NCBI GenBank assembly: GCA_031267075.1
Contig: JAIRZU010000040.1
Coordinates: 1 to 39,038, forward strand
Length of the DNA stretch: 39,038 nucleotides
Reading direction: 5' to 3'
Origin: Holosporales bacterium
Lineage (GTDB): Bacteria; Pseudomonadota; Alphaproteobacteria; RUG11792
Part shown: piece after piece, positions 8,255-17,530 of the stretch
Position numbering within the stretch: position 1 is the stretch's first letter
Layout of the letters: the number at the start of each line of letters is the position of its first letter
Position numbers and translations under genes: made by a program
The notes under the pieces: model-generated
The model's database searches: none
What the model was told of the DNA's origin: nothing
The model's input: the letters and a program-made list of their open reading frames with translations, nothing else

Positions 8255-10498
8255 ATGCCTGTTATGAAGATTGACGATCGAGCACGACGTAACAATAAAG
8301 AGATGGGCTTCGGCATTTTTTTGATTGTGCTGGCGGTGCTTAGCATGGTATCATTAATCTCGCGTTCCTCATCGGATAGCTGTGGTTCAGTTAAATCGCA
8401 TGAGGAGGCTGCGAATTTGCTTGGGACTGTCGGTGCGTATGTATCCGATGTTTTAGTTCAATCTCTTGGGTTACTCAGTTACCTTGCCATTATTGCATTG
8501 ATCGTCTGGGGAGTGAATTTCACAACCGGGAAGATCCACTATATCAAGCACAAGGTTTGGTTGTTTTCGGCCTTCATAATCATGGGGGCGATTGTCTTCA
8601 ACGTCTCATCCACGTACCAGTTTATCGCGAAGGCGATTCGGGCTGTCGGCTTGGATTACTACGCCGGCGGCTTCATTGGCTACGTCCTATCAAAGATCCT
8701 GTTCATCGACATACTGAGGCAGCTTGAGATCTGCAACTGGGTCTTTTTTGCTATGGTAGCCATATGGCTTGTCATCGTGAAATTTGTTTTATTTTTAGAT
8801 TTGAATTCCTGCGCACGGAGGTCGCGTTCAATGTGGAGATTTGTATCATCATCTAGGATGTGGGGCGCAAAGAACAGGAGGCTACGCAGATCAAATGTTG
8901 TGTGGGAGACTTCAGATGCATCCGCGGGTAACCGTAATGGAGATGAGGCAGCTGGTAATGGAAACGCTAACCATGAGAATGACGCAAAGAATGTGCGGGT
9001 AGTTCCGCCACCTATCGCTGGAATTTATTCCATCCCAAGCGTCGACCTCCTAGAAAAGCACACCGAGAAAGAGTACAAGAAGGATGAAGGGAAGATAGCC
9101 GTCACCTCGGCTGAGCTGCGGAATGTTCTCGAGGAGTTCGGGATAAGCGGAGAAATCCTAGATGTGAAGCAAGGCCCGGTAGTGACTATGTTCGAGTTCA
9201 GGCCAGCCCCAGGTATTAAGACCTCGAGGATTATAAGCCTGAGCGATGACATAGCCAGATCTATGAAGGCGATATCTGCTAGGATTGCCATTATTCCAGG
9301 GCAGAATGCAATTGGGATAGAGCTCCCTAACAGAAACAGACATACCGTGTACCTCAGTGAATTACTGTCCTCGGAGGCATACAGGAATATGTCGGCCGGG
9401 ATACCATTGATTCTTGGTAAGGATATTAGTGGGAATCCCGTTATGGCGGATCTAGCGAAGATGCCTCACCTCCTAATAGCTGGAACTACCGGATCCGGTA
9501 AATCCGTTTCCGTGAATGCAATGATCCTGTCGATCTTGTATAGGTTCTCGCCGAAGGATTGCAGGCTCATCATGATAGATCCGAAAATGCTGGAGCTCTC
9601 GGTGTATGACGAAATTCCACATCTCCTTACTCCCGTTGTTACTGATCCCAAGAAGGCGGTGTTCGCATTGAAGTGGGCTGTGACGGAGATGGAAAATCGC
9701 TACAGACAAATGTCGAAATTAGGTGTGCGTAACATCGATGGCTTCAACAAGAAGCTCGCGGAATCACGAGAGAAAGGCGACCTCCTAGTTCGTAAAGTCC
9801 AGACTGGATTCGATCAGGAAACAGGGCGCCCCATCTTCGAGATTCAACAGTTCGAATTCGAGGAAATGCCATATATAGTGGTGATCGTCGACGAGATGGC
9901 AGACCTAATGTTAGTCGCCGGGAAGGATGTAGAGTCTGCGATTCAGAGACTGGCCCAGATGGCGAGAGCCGCGGGAATCCACCTTGTTATGGCAACCCAA
10001 AGGCCATCGGTAGACGTAATAACCGGTACCATCAAAGCCAACTTCCCAACGCGAGTCAGCTTCCAAGTAACGTCGAAAATTGACAGTAGAACGATTCTCG
10101 GAGAGCAGGGAGCTGAGCAGCTCCTAGGGCAGGGAGACATGCTGTACATGTCCGGGGCCGGTAGGATACAGAGAGTGCATGGCCCATTCGTAAAGGACAG
10201 TGAAGTCGAGAGGGTTGTGGAATTCATAAGGGATCAGGAGGAGCCGAGCTACGTCGACATAACTGGAGACCAATCTGGAGATGACCAGGATTACGCTTCC
10301 TTGGATTCATCTGGTATGGATGAGATGTACAACAAGGCCGTTGAGGTCGTAGCGAATGATAGAAAGTGCTCAATCAGTTACCTGCAGAGAAAGCTGCAGA
10401 TAGGGTACAACAGAGCGGCCCGCATCATAGAGGACATGGAAGCTAAGGGACTTATATCGGCCCCAAACCATACTGGCAAGAGAGAGATTTTGATATAG
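8255..10498 (+). CDS. ftsK: DNA translocase FtsK
   Basis: GTTGSGKSVSVNAMI Walker A, VDEMADLM, MATQRPSVDVITGTIKANFPTRVSF, C-terminal gamma-like winged helix. Start moved from track 7928 to ATG 8255; upstream extension overlaps the antisense gene. Confidence 0.93.
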   Translation: MPVMKIDDRARRNNKEMGFGIFLIVLAVLSMVSLISRSSSDSCGSVKSHEEAANLLGTVGAYVSDVLVQSLGLLSYLAIIALIVWGVNFTTGKIHYIKHKVWLFSAFIIMGAIVFNVSSTYQFIAKAIRAVGLDYYAGGFIGYVLSKILFIDILRQLEICNWVFFAMVAIWLVIVKFVLFLDLNSCARRSRSMWRFVSSSRMWGAKNRRLRRSNVVWETSDASAGNRNGDEAAGNGNANHENDAKNVRVVPPPIAGIYSIPSVDLLEKHTEKEYKKDEGKIAVTSAELRNVLEEFGISGEILDVKQGPVVTMFEFRPAPGIKTSRIISLSDDIARSMKAISARIAIIPGQNAIGIELPNRNRHTVYLSELLSSEAYRNMSAGIPLILGKDISGNPVMADLAKMPHLLIAGTTGSGKSVSVNAMILSILYRFSPKDCRLIMIDPKMLELSVYDEIPHLLTPVVTDPKKAVFALKWAVTEMENRYRQMSKLGVRNIDGFNKKLAESREKGDLLVRKVQTGFDQETGRPIFEIQQFEFEEMPYIVVIVDEMADLMLVAGKDVESAIQRLAQMARAAGIHLVMATQRPSVDVITGTIKANFPTRVSFQVTSKIDSRTILGEQGAEQLLGQGDMLYMSGAGRIQRVHGPFVKDSEVERVVEFIRDQEEPSYVDITGDQSGDDQDYASLDSSGMDEMYNKAVEVVANDRKCSISYLQRKLQIGYNRAARIIEDMEAKGLISAPNHTGKREILI

Positions 10499-10499
10499 G

Positions 10500-11306
10500 A
10501 TGTTGGCTAAATCCGTCATCTCCACACTCTCCAAAACGTACGGTGTCGGTAGACAGGAGATCACCATCCTCCTAGCCCACCTCTTGAACTCGACGTATCA
10601 CGAACTGTTCTTCAACCAAGATGTCGATGTGCCGGAGGATGTTGTGGACCATCTGCATGAGTGTATGAAGCTGCTTGCCTTTGGTGAGCCGATATCCAAG
10701 ATTATCCAAAGGAAGGAATTTTACGGGATAGATTTCAGGACGAATGAGTACACCTTGGATCCGCGTCCTGAGACGGAGTTGATAATAGATCTTGTTAAGA
10801 AACATAACAAAAATGCAAGCTTAGAAATTCTAGATCTCGGAAGCGGAACGGGCTGCATAGGCCTCTCACTGCTAACCTTGTATGAATCGGCGAAATGCGA
10901 ATTCGTGGATATCGATGAAAATGCACTGGCTGTTACTATTGAGAATGCCAACTCGCTTGCCCTCTCAGATAGGTGTAAATTCACATTGAGCAACTGGTTT
11001 GAAAATGTGAGTGGGACGTTCGATATTATTACATGCAATCCGCCATACGTCTCCACCAATTTCAAGCTTGATAATAGGACGATGTTTGATCCGGCAATTG
11101 CCCTCTTCGCGGGGGAGGATGGAATGGATGCCTATCATATCATCCTCCCGAAGATCAAAAAATTCCTGAATAAGGGAGGTATGGCATTTGTTGAAATAGG
11201 GTTTGATCAAAGGGACAAAGTCCTGAGTATCGAACACGGCTTAGAGGTCGTCAGCATTGAGAACGATATCAATGGGATTCCAAGAGTAATTAGGGTTGTT
11301 GCATAA
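10500..11306 (+). CDS. prmC: Peptide chain release factor N5-glutamine methyltransferase
   Basis: LDLGSGTGCIGLSLL and NPPYVST motifs. Confidence 0.9.
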   Translation: MLAKSVISTLSKTYGVGRQEITILLAHLLNSTYHELFFNQDVDVPEDVVDHLHECMKLLAFGEPISKIIQRKEFYGIDFRTNEYTLDPRPETELIIDLVKKHNKNASLEILDLGSGTGCIGLSLLTLYESAKCEFVDIDENALAVTIENANSLALSDRCKFTLSNWFENVSGTFDIITCNPPYVSTNFKLDNRTMFDPAIALFAGEDGMDAYHIILPKIKKFLNKGGMAFVEIGFDQRDKVLSIEHGLEVVSIENDINGIPRVIRVVA

Positions 11307-11467
11307 GCTCTCCCGAAAATCGCACGTACAGTTTTGGGGGATCAATTAACATTCGGACGCCTTCAAATATCTCTGTACGGCCTTTATATTGGGGAAAAAT
11401 TTCAGAGACGAAGGGAAATTGAGAGCTAAATCCACAAATATGCATATCGCGAGGCTTATGCAACGAC
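11295..11467. mobile_element. Small IS remnant or MITE-like element with terminal inverted repeats
   Basis: GTTGTTGCATAAGC (11295 on) and GCTTATGCAACGAC (11454-11467) are inverted repeats with one mismatch. Confidence 0.5.
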
Positions 11468-11487
11468 TCTATTGATGAGGTTGTTGT

Positions 11488-11539
11488 GAGCAAGGATGTG
11501 GTGGGTAACCTGTAAGGTTATACACCACATCCTTAGCTC
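11488..11539. terminator. Strong stem-loop (terminator or palindromic repeat)
   Basis: gagcaaggatgtggtgggtaacc-TGTAA-ggttatacaccacatccttagctc; near-complete complementarity. Confidence 0.5.
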
Positions 11540-11634
11540 ATGCATGCGAGGGTAAAAATACGGTTGACTTTTTAGTGACAAGCTAGTCTTAAGTCTGTTA
11601 TCCTTACCATCCACTTTTTGAAATTTCCGGTGTA

Positions 11635-12636
11635 ATGATGCGTAGGGTAAGTAAGATAGTCGCGCTAACAGCGCTTTGTGTAATTGCATTAAACAATGGG
11701 GCAAACGCCTCCGGGGATCCTATAGGATCTCTCCGCGATCGTAAGGTTTCTTGGCCGGCTGGAGCGGGAGGAGCATGTGATCCTCAATTGCAGTTGTCTG
11801 CAGCAGAGAGACAGCCAGGAGCCCCCCCATGGCAGCAAGAGATGCAAGATGAGGGAAAAAAGCGTGTTGAGGAAATCCTAGACGTTGTTCGGTCTGGAGG
11901 GCATTGCGTAGTGATTATTACTGGAGGAATGAAAAGCGGAAAGTCTGGGGCACTATTTGATGCAGCGAATAGATTCGAGGCTAATGGGTACCAGGTACTT
12001 CGACTTCTTCCGGCATTGGTGGGAGGGCATAGAGAAGCGCGAGACGGGATGTCTTTCACTGCAGATTTTGACATAGATCCAGATGGGTCGCTAGGTGCCT
12101 TTAAAACCAGAGTAACTGAGTGGCTAAAAGCTCCGCTTGTGCCAGGCCACAAAAGGCTCATAGCATGCGATGAGTGGCAGTTCGTAAGGAGAGAGCTGCG
12201 CAATGTGATATATGAACTAGGAAGAAGGTATGGAATCCCGATCCTACTTGCCGCTGTGGATCTGGACTGTTACGGTGAATCATGGTTCTCTGCACTGGAT
12301 GAGAGCATACCGTATGGATTAAGGCGGATGCAATCTCGAGGTTTTTGCGAAGCGGAAACTGGAAGGCAATGTGGGAAACGAGCAACATTTACAGTAAGAA
12401 CCGCCGATGGAAAGATCGATATAGGAGGGCGACCTGTAGTAAAGGTAGATGGAGCTGATCCTGCCACAGCGTACTTCGCCGCGTGTTCCGAGCACTATAG
12501 TGCAGCGATGGCCGGAGAGCCCATCAGATTCGTAGCCCGGACCGGCCAAATCCAAAAGCCCCAATCCTCACAACCTCCACCGCCTGCTGATCAAGGAACC
12601 CCATCTGAAGAGGAAGATATCCCTGACGACCTCTAA
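11635..12636 (+). CDS. Thymidine kinase 1-like P-loop protein with N-terminal signal peptide
   Basis: MMRRVSKIVALTALCVIALNNGANA signal; VVIITGGMKSGKSGALFDAANRFEANGYQVL; LIACDEWQF; ILLAAVDLDCYGESWF; CEAETGRQCGKRATFTVR...CSEH. Confidence 0.7.
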   Translation: MMRRVSKIVALTALCVIALNNGANASGDPIGSLRDRKVSWPAGAGGACDPQLQLSAAERQPGAPPWQQEMQDEGKKRVEEILDVVRSGGHCVVIITGGMKSGKSGALFDAANRFEANGYQVLRLLPALVGGHREARDGMSFTADFDIDPDGSLGAFKTRVTEWLKAPLVPGHKRLIACDEWQFVRRELRNVIYELGRRYGIPILLAAVDLDCYGESWFSALDESIPYGLRRMQSRGFCEAETGRQCGKRATFTVRTADGKIDIGGRPVVKVDGADPATAYFAACSEHYSAAMAGEPIRFVARTGQIQKPQSSQPPPPADQGTPSEEEDIPDDL

Positions 12637-12678
12637 CCAACTCTCGTGACATCAATGGGGCCACCGCTATGTATCCGT

Positions 12679-15600
12679 TTACGGATGCGGTGCCCCACCT
12701 CCATCACGACGCCACTTTCCTGGTTGCTGTCGAGCATCACCTGATCCACCCTGTGATGCCGGCACTGGCCTTTCCACTTTAGAAGGTGGGTCTTGTAGAG
12801 GTGGTGGCTTTACTGTTGAGGGAACTGCGAGTCTTGCATCAGGATCTCCAGGCATACCCGGGAGAGGCATTTCCGGAGCAGGTTTAGGTGGAGGTGCAGG
12901 CTTAGGAGGACGTGCTGCTCTAACCCTAGGTTTAGGCTCCTCTTCTGGTTGCTGTTGAGCATCAGGTTTTTGATCTACTAAGCTCCCACCACGTACAGCC
13001 CTTTGTACTGTGTGCGTGGACGGCTGTGAAGGGGGAAGCGGAGGAGTGGCTTGTATTGGAGGCGACCTTTCTGCAGCGGGGCCAGGAAGAGGCACTGTTT
13101 CCGGAGCAAGTTCAGGAAAAGCGGAAAGCAACGCTTGAATTCTCGGAGATAGTTGCAACCATATTCCAGCATGGATTCCAGCAAAAAAGGCAAATAATTG
13201 TCCGATTGCTCCAGGGCCGAATATGTAGCCAAATCTGTCAAATGCTATACGCAACGCCAAATCATAGATAGTGGCAGCAAAATTCTTCTGCCATTGCACA
13301 ACAGCCTCAGTGCTCTGAACTTGTGAGGGCCTTCCTCCGTTGATAGTCTGAATTAGCAGATCCAGCTGAGGCTGAGGCATTACTAGCTCTGCTATTGCTC
13401 TCTCGTGTGCCTCCCTCCCTTCCCTTAGCTGCCGTGGGAGGTCTGCCACTTGAGCTTTCAACTTCTCCATTTCAGCCACCTGAGCTCCACGTGCTGCCTT
13501 CTCCAGCTGAAGTTTTGCCTCAGCCTTCTCGCGTGCTGCCTTCTCATCATCACGCGCCTTCGTCACATCCTCTAGCTGCCGCTGGAGTTGTGTGTTTGCA
13601 GTCCGAAGCTGCTTTGCTTCTTCAGTCTGTGCTGCTAAGATCCGCTGGAATTCTGCCACTTGAGCTTTCAACTTATCCATTTCAGCCACCTGAGATTCAC
13701 GTGCTGTTTTCGGCTTATTTTGCTGCTTGAGCTGTTTGTTTTCGGCCTGAAGCCGTTTTGCTTCTTGCGCCTGTGCTTCTAGCTTCGCTCCTAACCGCGC
13801 CATCTCATCTGTCTGCGTATTCTCGCGTGCTGCCCTCTCTTCCTTTAGCTGCCTTTGGAAGTCTACCTCTGCCTTCTCTAGCTGCTTCTGGAGTTGTGTT
13901 TTTTCAGTCTGAAGCTGCTTTTTGTCTTTCTCGAGTTGTGCATTGTCTTCCATGATACCTGCGGCGTTCACAGCTTGCGCTTTTAGTTGGGTTAGCTCCC
14001 TCTTTAATTGTGCTATTGTATTTGCACGCGCTTTGAGTTCTTTATCAGCCTGAGGCGGAGGTTGGGAAGCTACGTAATCGACCAGTTGCGACTGTGCCTC
14101 TTTAAGCTTCTCAGGATTAGTACAAACCATCCGTATTGCATCTTGCAATTTCCTGAGATACCCAGAACCGATACTCCCTCTTAGCAGTTCCAATATGTTG
14201 CCCGCATCAGCTGCAGCCTGTCCCATACTCTTGAGTAGCATCAATTGTAATTCGAGCAGAGGAGGTGGATTTGGTATCTTCACAAATACCTCGGCCAGAG
14301 AATCTGTAGCCTCAATCATGTTATTTCTATCCCATTCTGATAGCATGCGTAACGGGGTCCCACTTTCACACGTTCTTATCGCTCGCATAATAAGTATTTT
14401 AAGTCCATGATATGGGCTAGGTGAAAAGAGCTTTGACACCAACTCTGAACTGTAGTTCCTAACGCTTGAGATAGCTGCTATCATACCTTGGTGGGAAGCC
14501 ATAACTTGTTCGGGATTGAGATCATCTAATTCAGCAACTGGGAGTTGTCCTTGTAGAACAAGACAATCACTTAATGACCAATCGAGGCCATACGTGCTGT
14601 GGAGCGCTTGCTTAAGTAGAACCCCCTGTGAGTGTACATAAAGCGGCTGTAATGCTCGCAGGACTGGTCGTATCTCATCGAGCAAGGTGGGGTGCAACCC
14701 AATGCGAATTGCCATCAGGATTCTGTCAAGGTAGCGCTCGTTTTCACGTGTTAACTGTTGCATCCCTTCAAGGGTTGTAACCTGGTCTAGCGAGGGGCTG
14801 ATCTCTTCGGCCATAGTTACGGCCTGATGGGGCGTTGTCCCTAGTAGGCATAGGAGCTTATATAGTTCTGTTAGTGGTGGGGTGGGTAGCTTGGTTGAAA
14901 CAGGGTTCGGCATTCCTAAGTAAGAAACCTTCGTGCTGTACTTCATTAGGAGATTCACAAGCGCCATATTGGTCGCTATTACCATTCCGGTCCAGGGGCT
15001 CCCTTTACCATCTAGCAATTGAAGCAGGTACATGCAAAAATAGCCCCCAATCTCCATTACCGCTAACCTCGAGTATGGATCTTGCTGTTTGTAGAGAGTC
15101 ATCAATACATCAAAGAGACCATTCGGATTAAGCGCGCAGTCAGCAGCACGTGATGCAGCCGTGGCTTGGGTATCATCAGACCCTGCTTCTGCTGCTGCGT
15201 AAATATCACCATAAAGGGCCCGTGCATTCTCGTAGGTTTGGACCATTTCGGGGTGTTTAGCGCGCGCCTCCGCTAGCCAGCAACGAACAGCCACTGCCGT
15301 ACTATCCTTAACTAGTTGGCTGGCATTGGGCTCTGGGTCATATCCTGGAGCAGCTTGTATCCCAGCAGTAGTGAGCCTCCAAACGAGTAGGATATCTTCT
15401 GGTGGAATACCAGATCCAGCAGGTATCTTGGCCGTGCAATCCTCTGCTGGATTCCCTCCATCTGCGGAAACCACGGGAATCCCGCGATCACGCAGACGCC
15501 GTTCCACCTCCTCAGGCTTCTCTTGGGCCTGAGATGGGGGTGAAGCTGGCTTTGGTGGAGTCTGATCAGATGGAGCTTCTGCTGGATTCCCTCCATCTGC

Positions 15601-17502
15601 GGAAACCACGCGTATTCCTTGGCTCTCCAGGAACCGATCCATTGCCTCAGAGGATGGAAGGAGCTGTGGAGCATCAGCAGCATGTTCTGAGAGAGTCTGA
15701 TCAGATCCAGCAGGCCTTGGCGAAAGCTTCTGGCTACGCTCAGACTCTAGGACTACCTCAGCTGCAGATATCCGGTCCATCATACCACTCAAGACACTAT
15801 CTGCGGCCTTTTCAGCTTCTGCTGCAGTTCTTCGAAGTAGCCCCGCTACTAGTAGGGTGCGAAGTGGAGTACTTGACGATTCGAGTAATTTAGCTAGATC
15901 GATAGCTATAGCCGCCAGTTCAGCTCTATCTTGGGGAGGCATGTCTGGGAGACTTGTTTTAAGCAGCTCTATTATCCTCGTGATAAAATCTACGATCCCA
16001 GTAGATCGATCGTGGGCAGGAGACGCTGATGACATAAGCAGCGAACCGAATGCTATTTCTAGAACTGATCGTAATTCCTCCATTGTAGCGATGTCCATTG
16101 CCACTAGAATTCCGTGAAGAGTACTCTCACTGGCTGTATCGGTATTGATCTTGCGAAGCTCGGCTATAGCTGTCGTTGGATCCATGCCTAATTTGTATGT
16201 AAGCTCCCTAAGTGCAGCTAGTGGTATGGTTGGCAGCTCTGCGAGTGATACGTTCAGTAATAAGTGGTTTAATGGTATGTGCTTAGCGATCGCTGTGATG
16301 TATCCTCCCAAGGGATCAATAAGCTTGGCACTTGCTGATAGCACCCTTCTTGTCCAGTCACTCGTACTGTTGAGTAGCGATTGAAGTAGGTATCGGCAGA
16401 CGTGGCACACGGCTACGGTTGCTATCCGCGTTAAGTATAAGTTTTGTCGCGTCATGGTCTCATTAATTTTTACCAAAAACTCCGACGTAATTATGGTTTG
16501 AGCAATAGACGTATCCACTCCTAAAATCATCCTGACAGCACAGTATATTTTGTATCCAAGGACCGCTTCCGCTTCCCCGGTGGTTAGCGCCTGCATGGTA
16601 CCTATGTCAGCAAATGCCTGTGCTCTAATGAGTGCAAACGGATTTGGGTGCTTGAGTGCAAACGGATTTGGGCACTTAGCAAAAGACTCGCTGCCAAAGG
16701 TCTGAGAGAGTATTTGTTCTATTTGGCTCGTAATAGACAAAACTGATGCGTCTTGTTGAGCCCCAGATGGATGAAGTGGTGGCGGAGGCCTACTACCAGC
16801 AGCTGATGTAGGAGATGGATCTTGAGCACGTGAAGCTCCCTCGAGTATTTCAGCGTATCCTCTCAGCTCTCGCAGCTTTTTCGCTGGGAGAGATGAGCCA
16901 AAGTCTGGAATTTCTCTAATTTGTGCGATGAGGTGTTCCATCGAATAATCCTCCACATTCCCTAGGCATAAGATTTTCCCAATTCTTTCAGCAGCTTGGC
17001 GGCATTCAGGAGAAAGTTCCTGTAGTATCAACTTCACGGGTGTTGCTGGAGTAGGAGTAGAACGCTTAAGTACTTCGCGGCATTTTTCCAGATCTTGCTG
17101 CCCTTTCTTTGTGAGACCAAAGCCGCTCTTTAAGGCTGTCCCAATCAGTGCTAAAAGTTCTTCGTCTGATAGTGCTAGAAGTTCTTCGGCTGAATAACCA
17201 GTCATTGCTGTGCCAAGAATCTCTCTAGCCCCATCTCTAGCCCTATCAGGTGTTAGTGGAGGGGGGCGCGGACTTGCCTGGTTTAGGGGTGTTGAATCTG
17301 ATTGCTGCCCTTGGGATCTTTTGCGGCTGGCAAGCACGGGTTGAGTGTGCAGCAGTGAGCAGCCCAAGACCAAAACGATACCCCATTTGCTAAGCGCCCT
17401 TATTCTCTGAGGATTGTGACTGTGACGTTCTCCCATGTCCCTCATACGGTTCTCATGAAAACGGATAATTTGATGGTGCCGTAATGATAATATATTTTTC
17501 AT
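12679..17502 (-). CDS. Giant (about 1600 aa) putative secreted protein with coiled coil, internal duplication and proline-rich C-terminus
   Basis: Hydrophobic segment WGIVLVLGCSLLHTQPVLA after a charged N-region; heptad-like KLKAQVAELQ repeats; PPKPAPPPKPAPE tail. Confidence 0.8.
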   Translation of the reverse strand: MKNILSLRHHQIIRFHENRMRDMGERHSHNPQRIRALSKWGIVLVLGCSLLHTQPVLASRKRSQGQQSDSTPLNQASPRPPPLTPDRARDGAREILGTAMTGYSAEELLALSDEELLALIGTALKSGFGLTKKGQQDLEKCREVLKRSTPTPATPVKLILQELSPECRQAAERIGKILCLGNVEDYSMEHLIAQIREIPDFGSSLPAKKLRELRGYAEILEGASRAQDPSPTSAAGSRPPPPLHPSGAQQDASVLSITSQIEQILSQTFGSESFAKCPNPFALKHPNPFALIRAQAFADIGTMQALTTGEAEAVLGYKIYCAVRMILGVDTSIAQTIITSEFLVKINETMTRQNLYLTRIATVAVCHVCRYLLQSLLNSTSDWTRRVLSASAKLIDPLGGYITAIAKHIPLNHLLLNVSLAELPTIPLAALRELTYKLGMDPTTAIAELRKINTDTASESTLHGILVAMDIATMEELRSVLEIAFGSLLMSSASPAHDRSTGIVDFITRIIELLKTSLPDMPPQDRAELAAIAIDLAKLLESSSTPLRTLLVAGLLRRTAAEAEKAADSVLSGMMDRISAAEVVLESERSQKLSPRPAGSDQTLSEHAADAPQLLPSSEAMDRFLESQGIRVVSADGGNPAEAPSDQTPPKPASPPSQAQEKPEEVERRLRDRGIPVVSADGGNPAEDCTAKIPAGSGIPPEDILLVWRLTTAGIQAAPGYDPEPNASQLVKDSTAVAVRCWLAEARAKHPEMVQTYENARALYGDIYAAAEAGSDDTQATAASRAADCALNPNGLFDVLMTLYKQQDPYSRLAVMEIGGYFCMYLLQLLDGKGSPWTGMVIATNMALVNLLMKYSTKVSYLGMPNPVSTKLPTPPLTELYKLLCLLGTTPHQAVTMAEEISPSLDQVTTLEGMQQLTRENERYLDRILMAIRIGLHPTLLDEIRPVLRALQPLYVHSQGVLLKQALHSTYGLDWSLSDCLVLQGQLPVAELDDLNPEQVMASHQGMIAAISSVRNYSSELVSKLFSPSPYHGLKILIMRAIRTCESGTPLRMLSEWDRNNMIEATDSLAEVFVKIPNPPPLLELQLMLLKSMGQAAADAGNILELLRGSIGSGYLRKLQDAIRMVCTNPEKLKEAQSQLVDYVASQPPPQADKELKARANTIAQLKRELTQLKAQAVNAAGIMEDNAQLEKDKKQLQTEKTQLQKQLEKAEVDFQRQLKEERAARENTQTDEMARLGAKLEAQAQEAKRLQAENKQLKQQNKPKTARESQVAEMDKLKAQVAEFQRILAAQTEEAKQLRTANTQLQRQLEDVTKARDDEKAAREKAEAKLQLEKAARGAQVAEMEKLKAQVADLPRQLREGREAHERAIAELVMPQPQLDLLIQTINGGRPSQVQSTEAVVQWQKNFAATIYDLALRIAFDRFGYIFGPGAIGQLFAFFAGIHAGIWLQLSPRIQALLSAFPELAPETVPLPGPAAERSPPIQATPPLPPSQPSTHTVQRAVRGGSLVDQKPDAQQQPEEEPKPRVRAARPPKPAPPPKPAPEMPLPGMPGDPDARLAVPSTVKPPPLQDPPSKVERPVPASQGGSGDARQQPGKWRRDGGGAPHP

Positions 17503-17530
17503 CCTGTTTAAACAATAAAATGATAATTCG

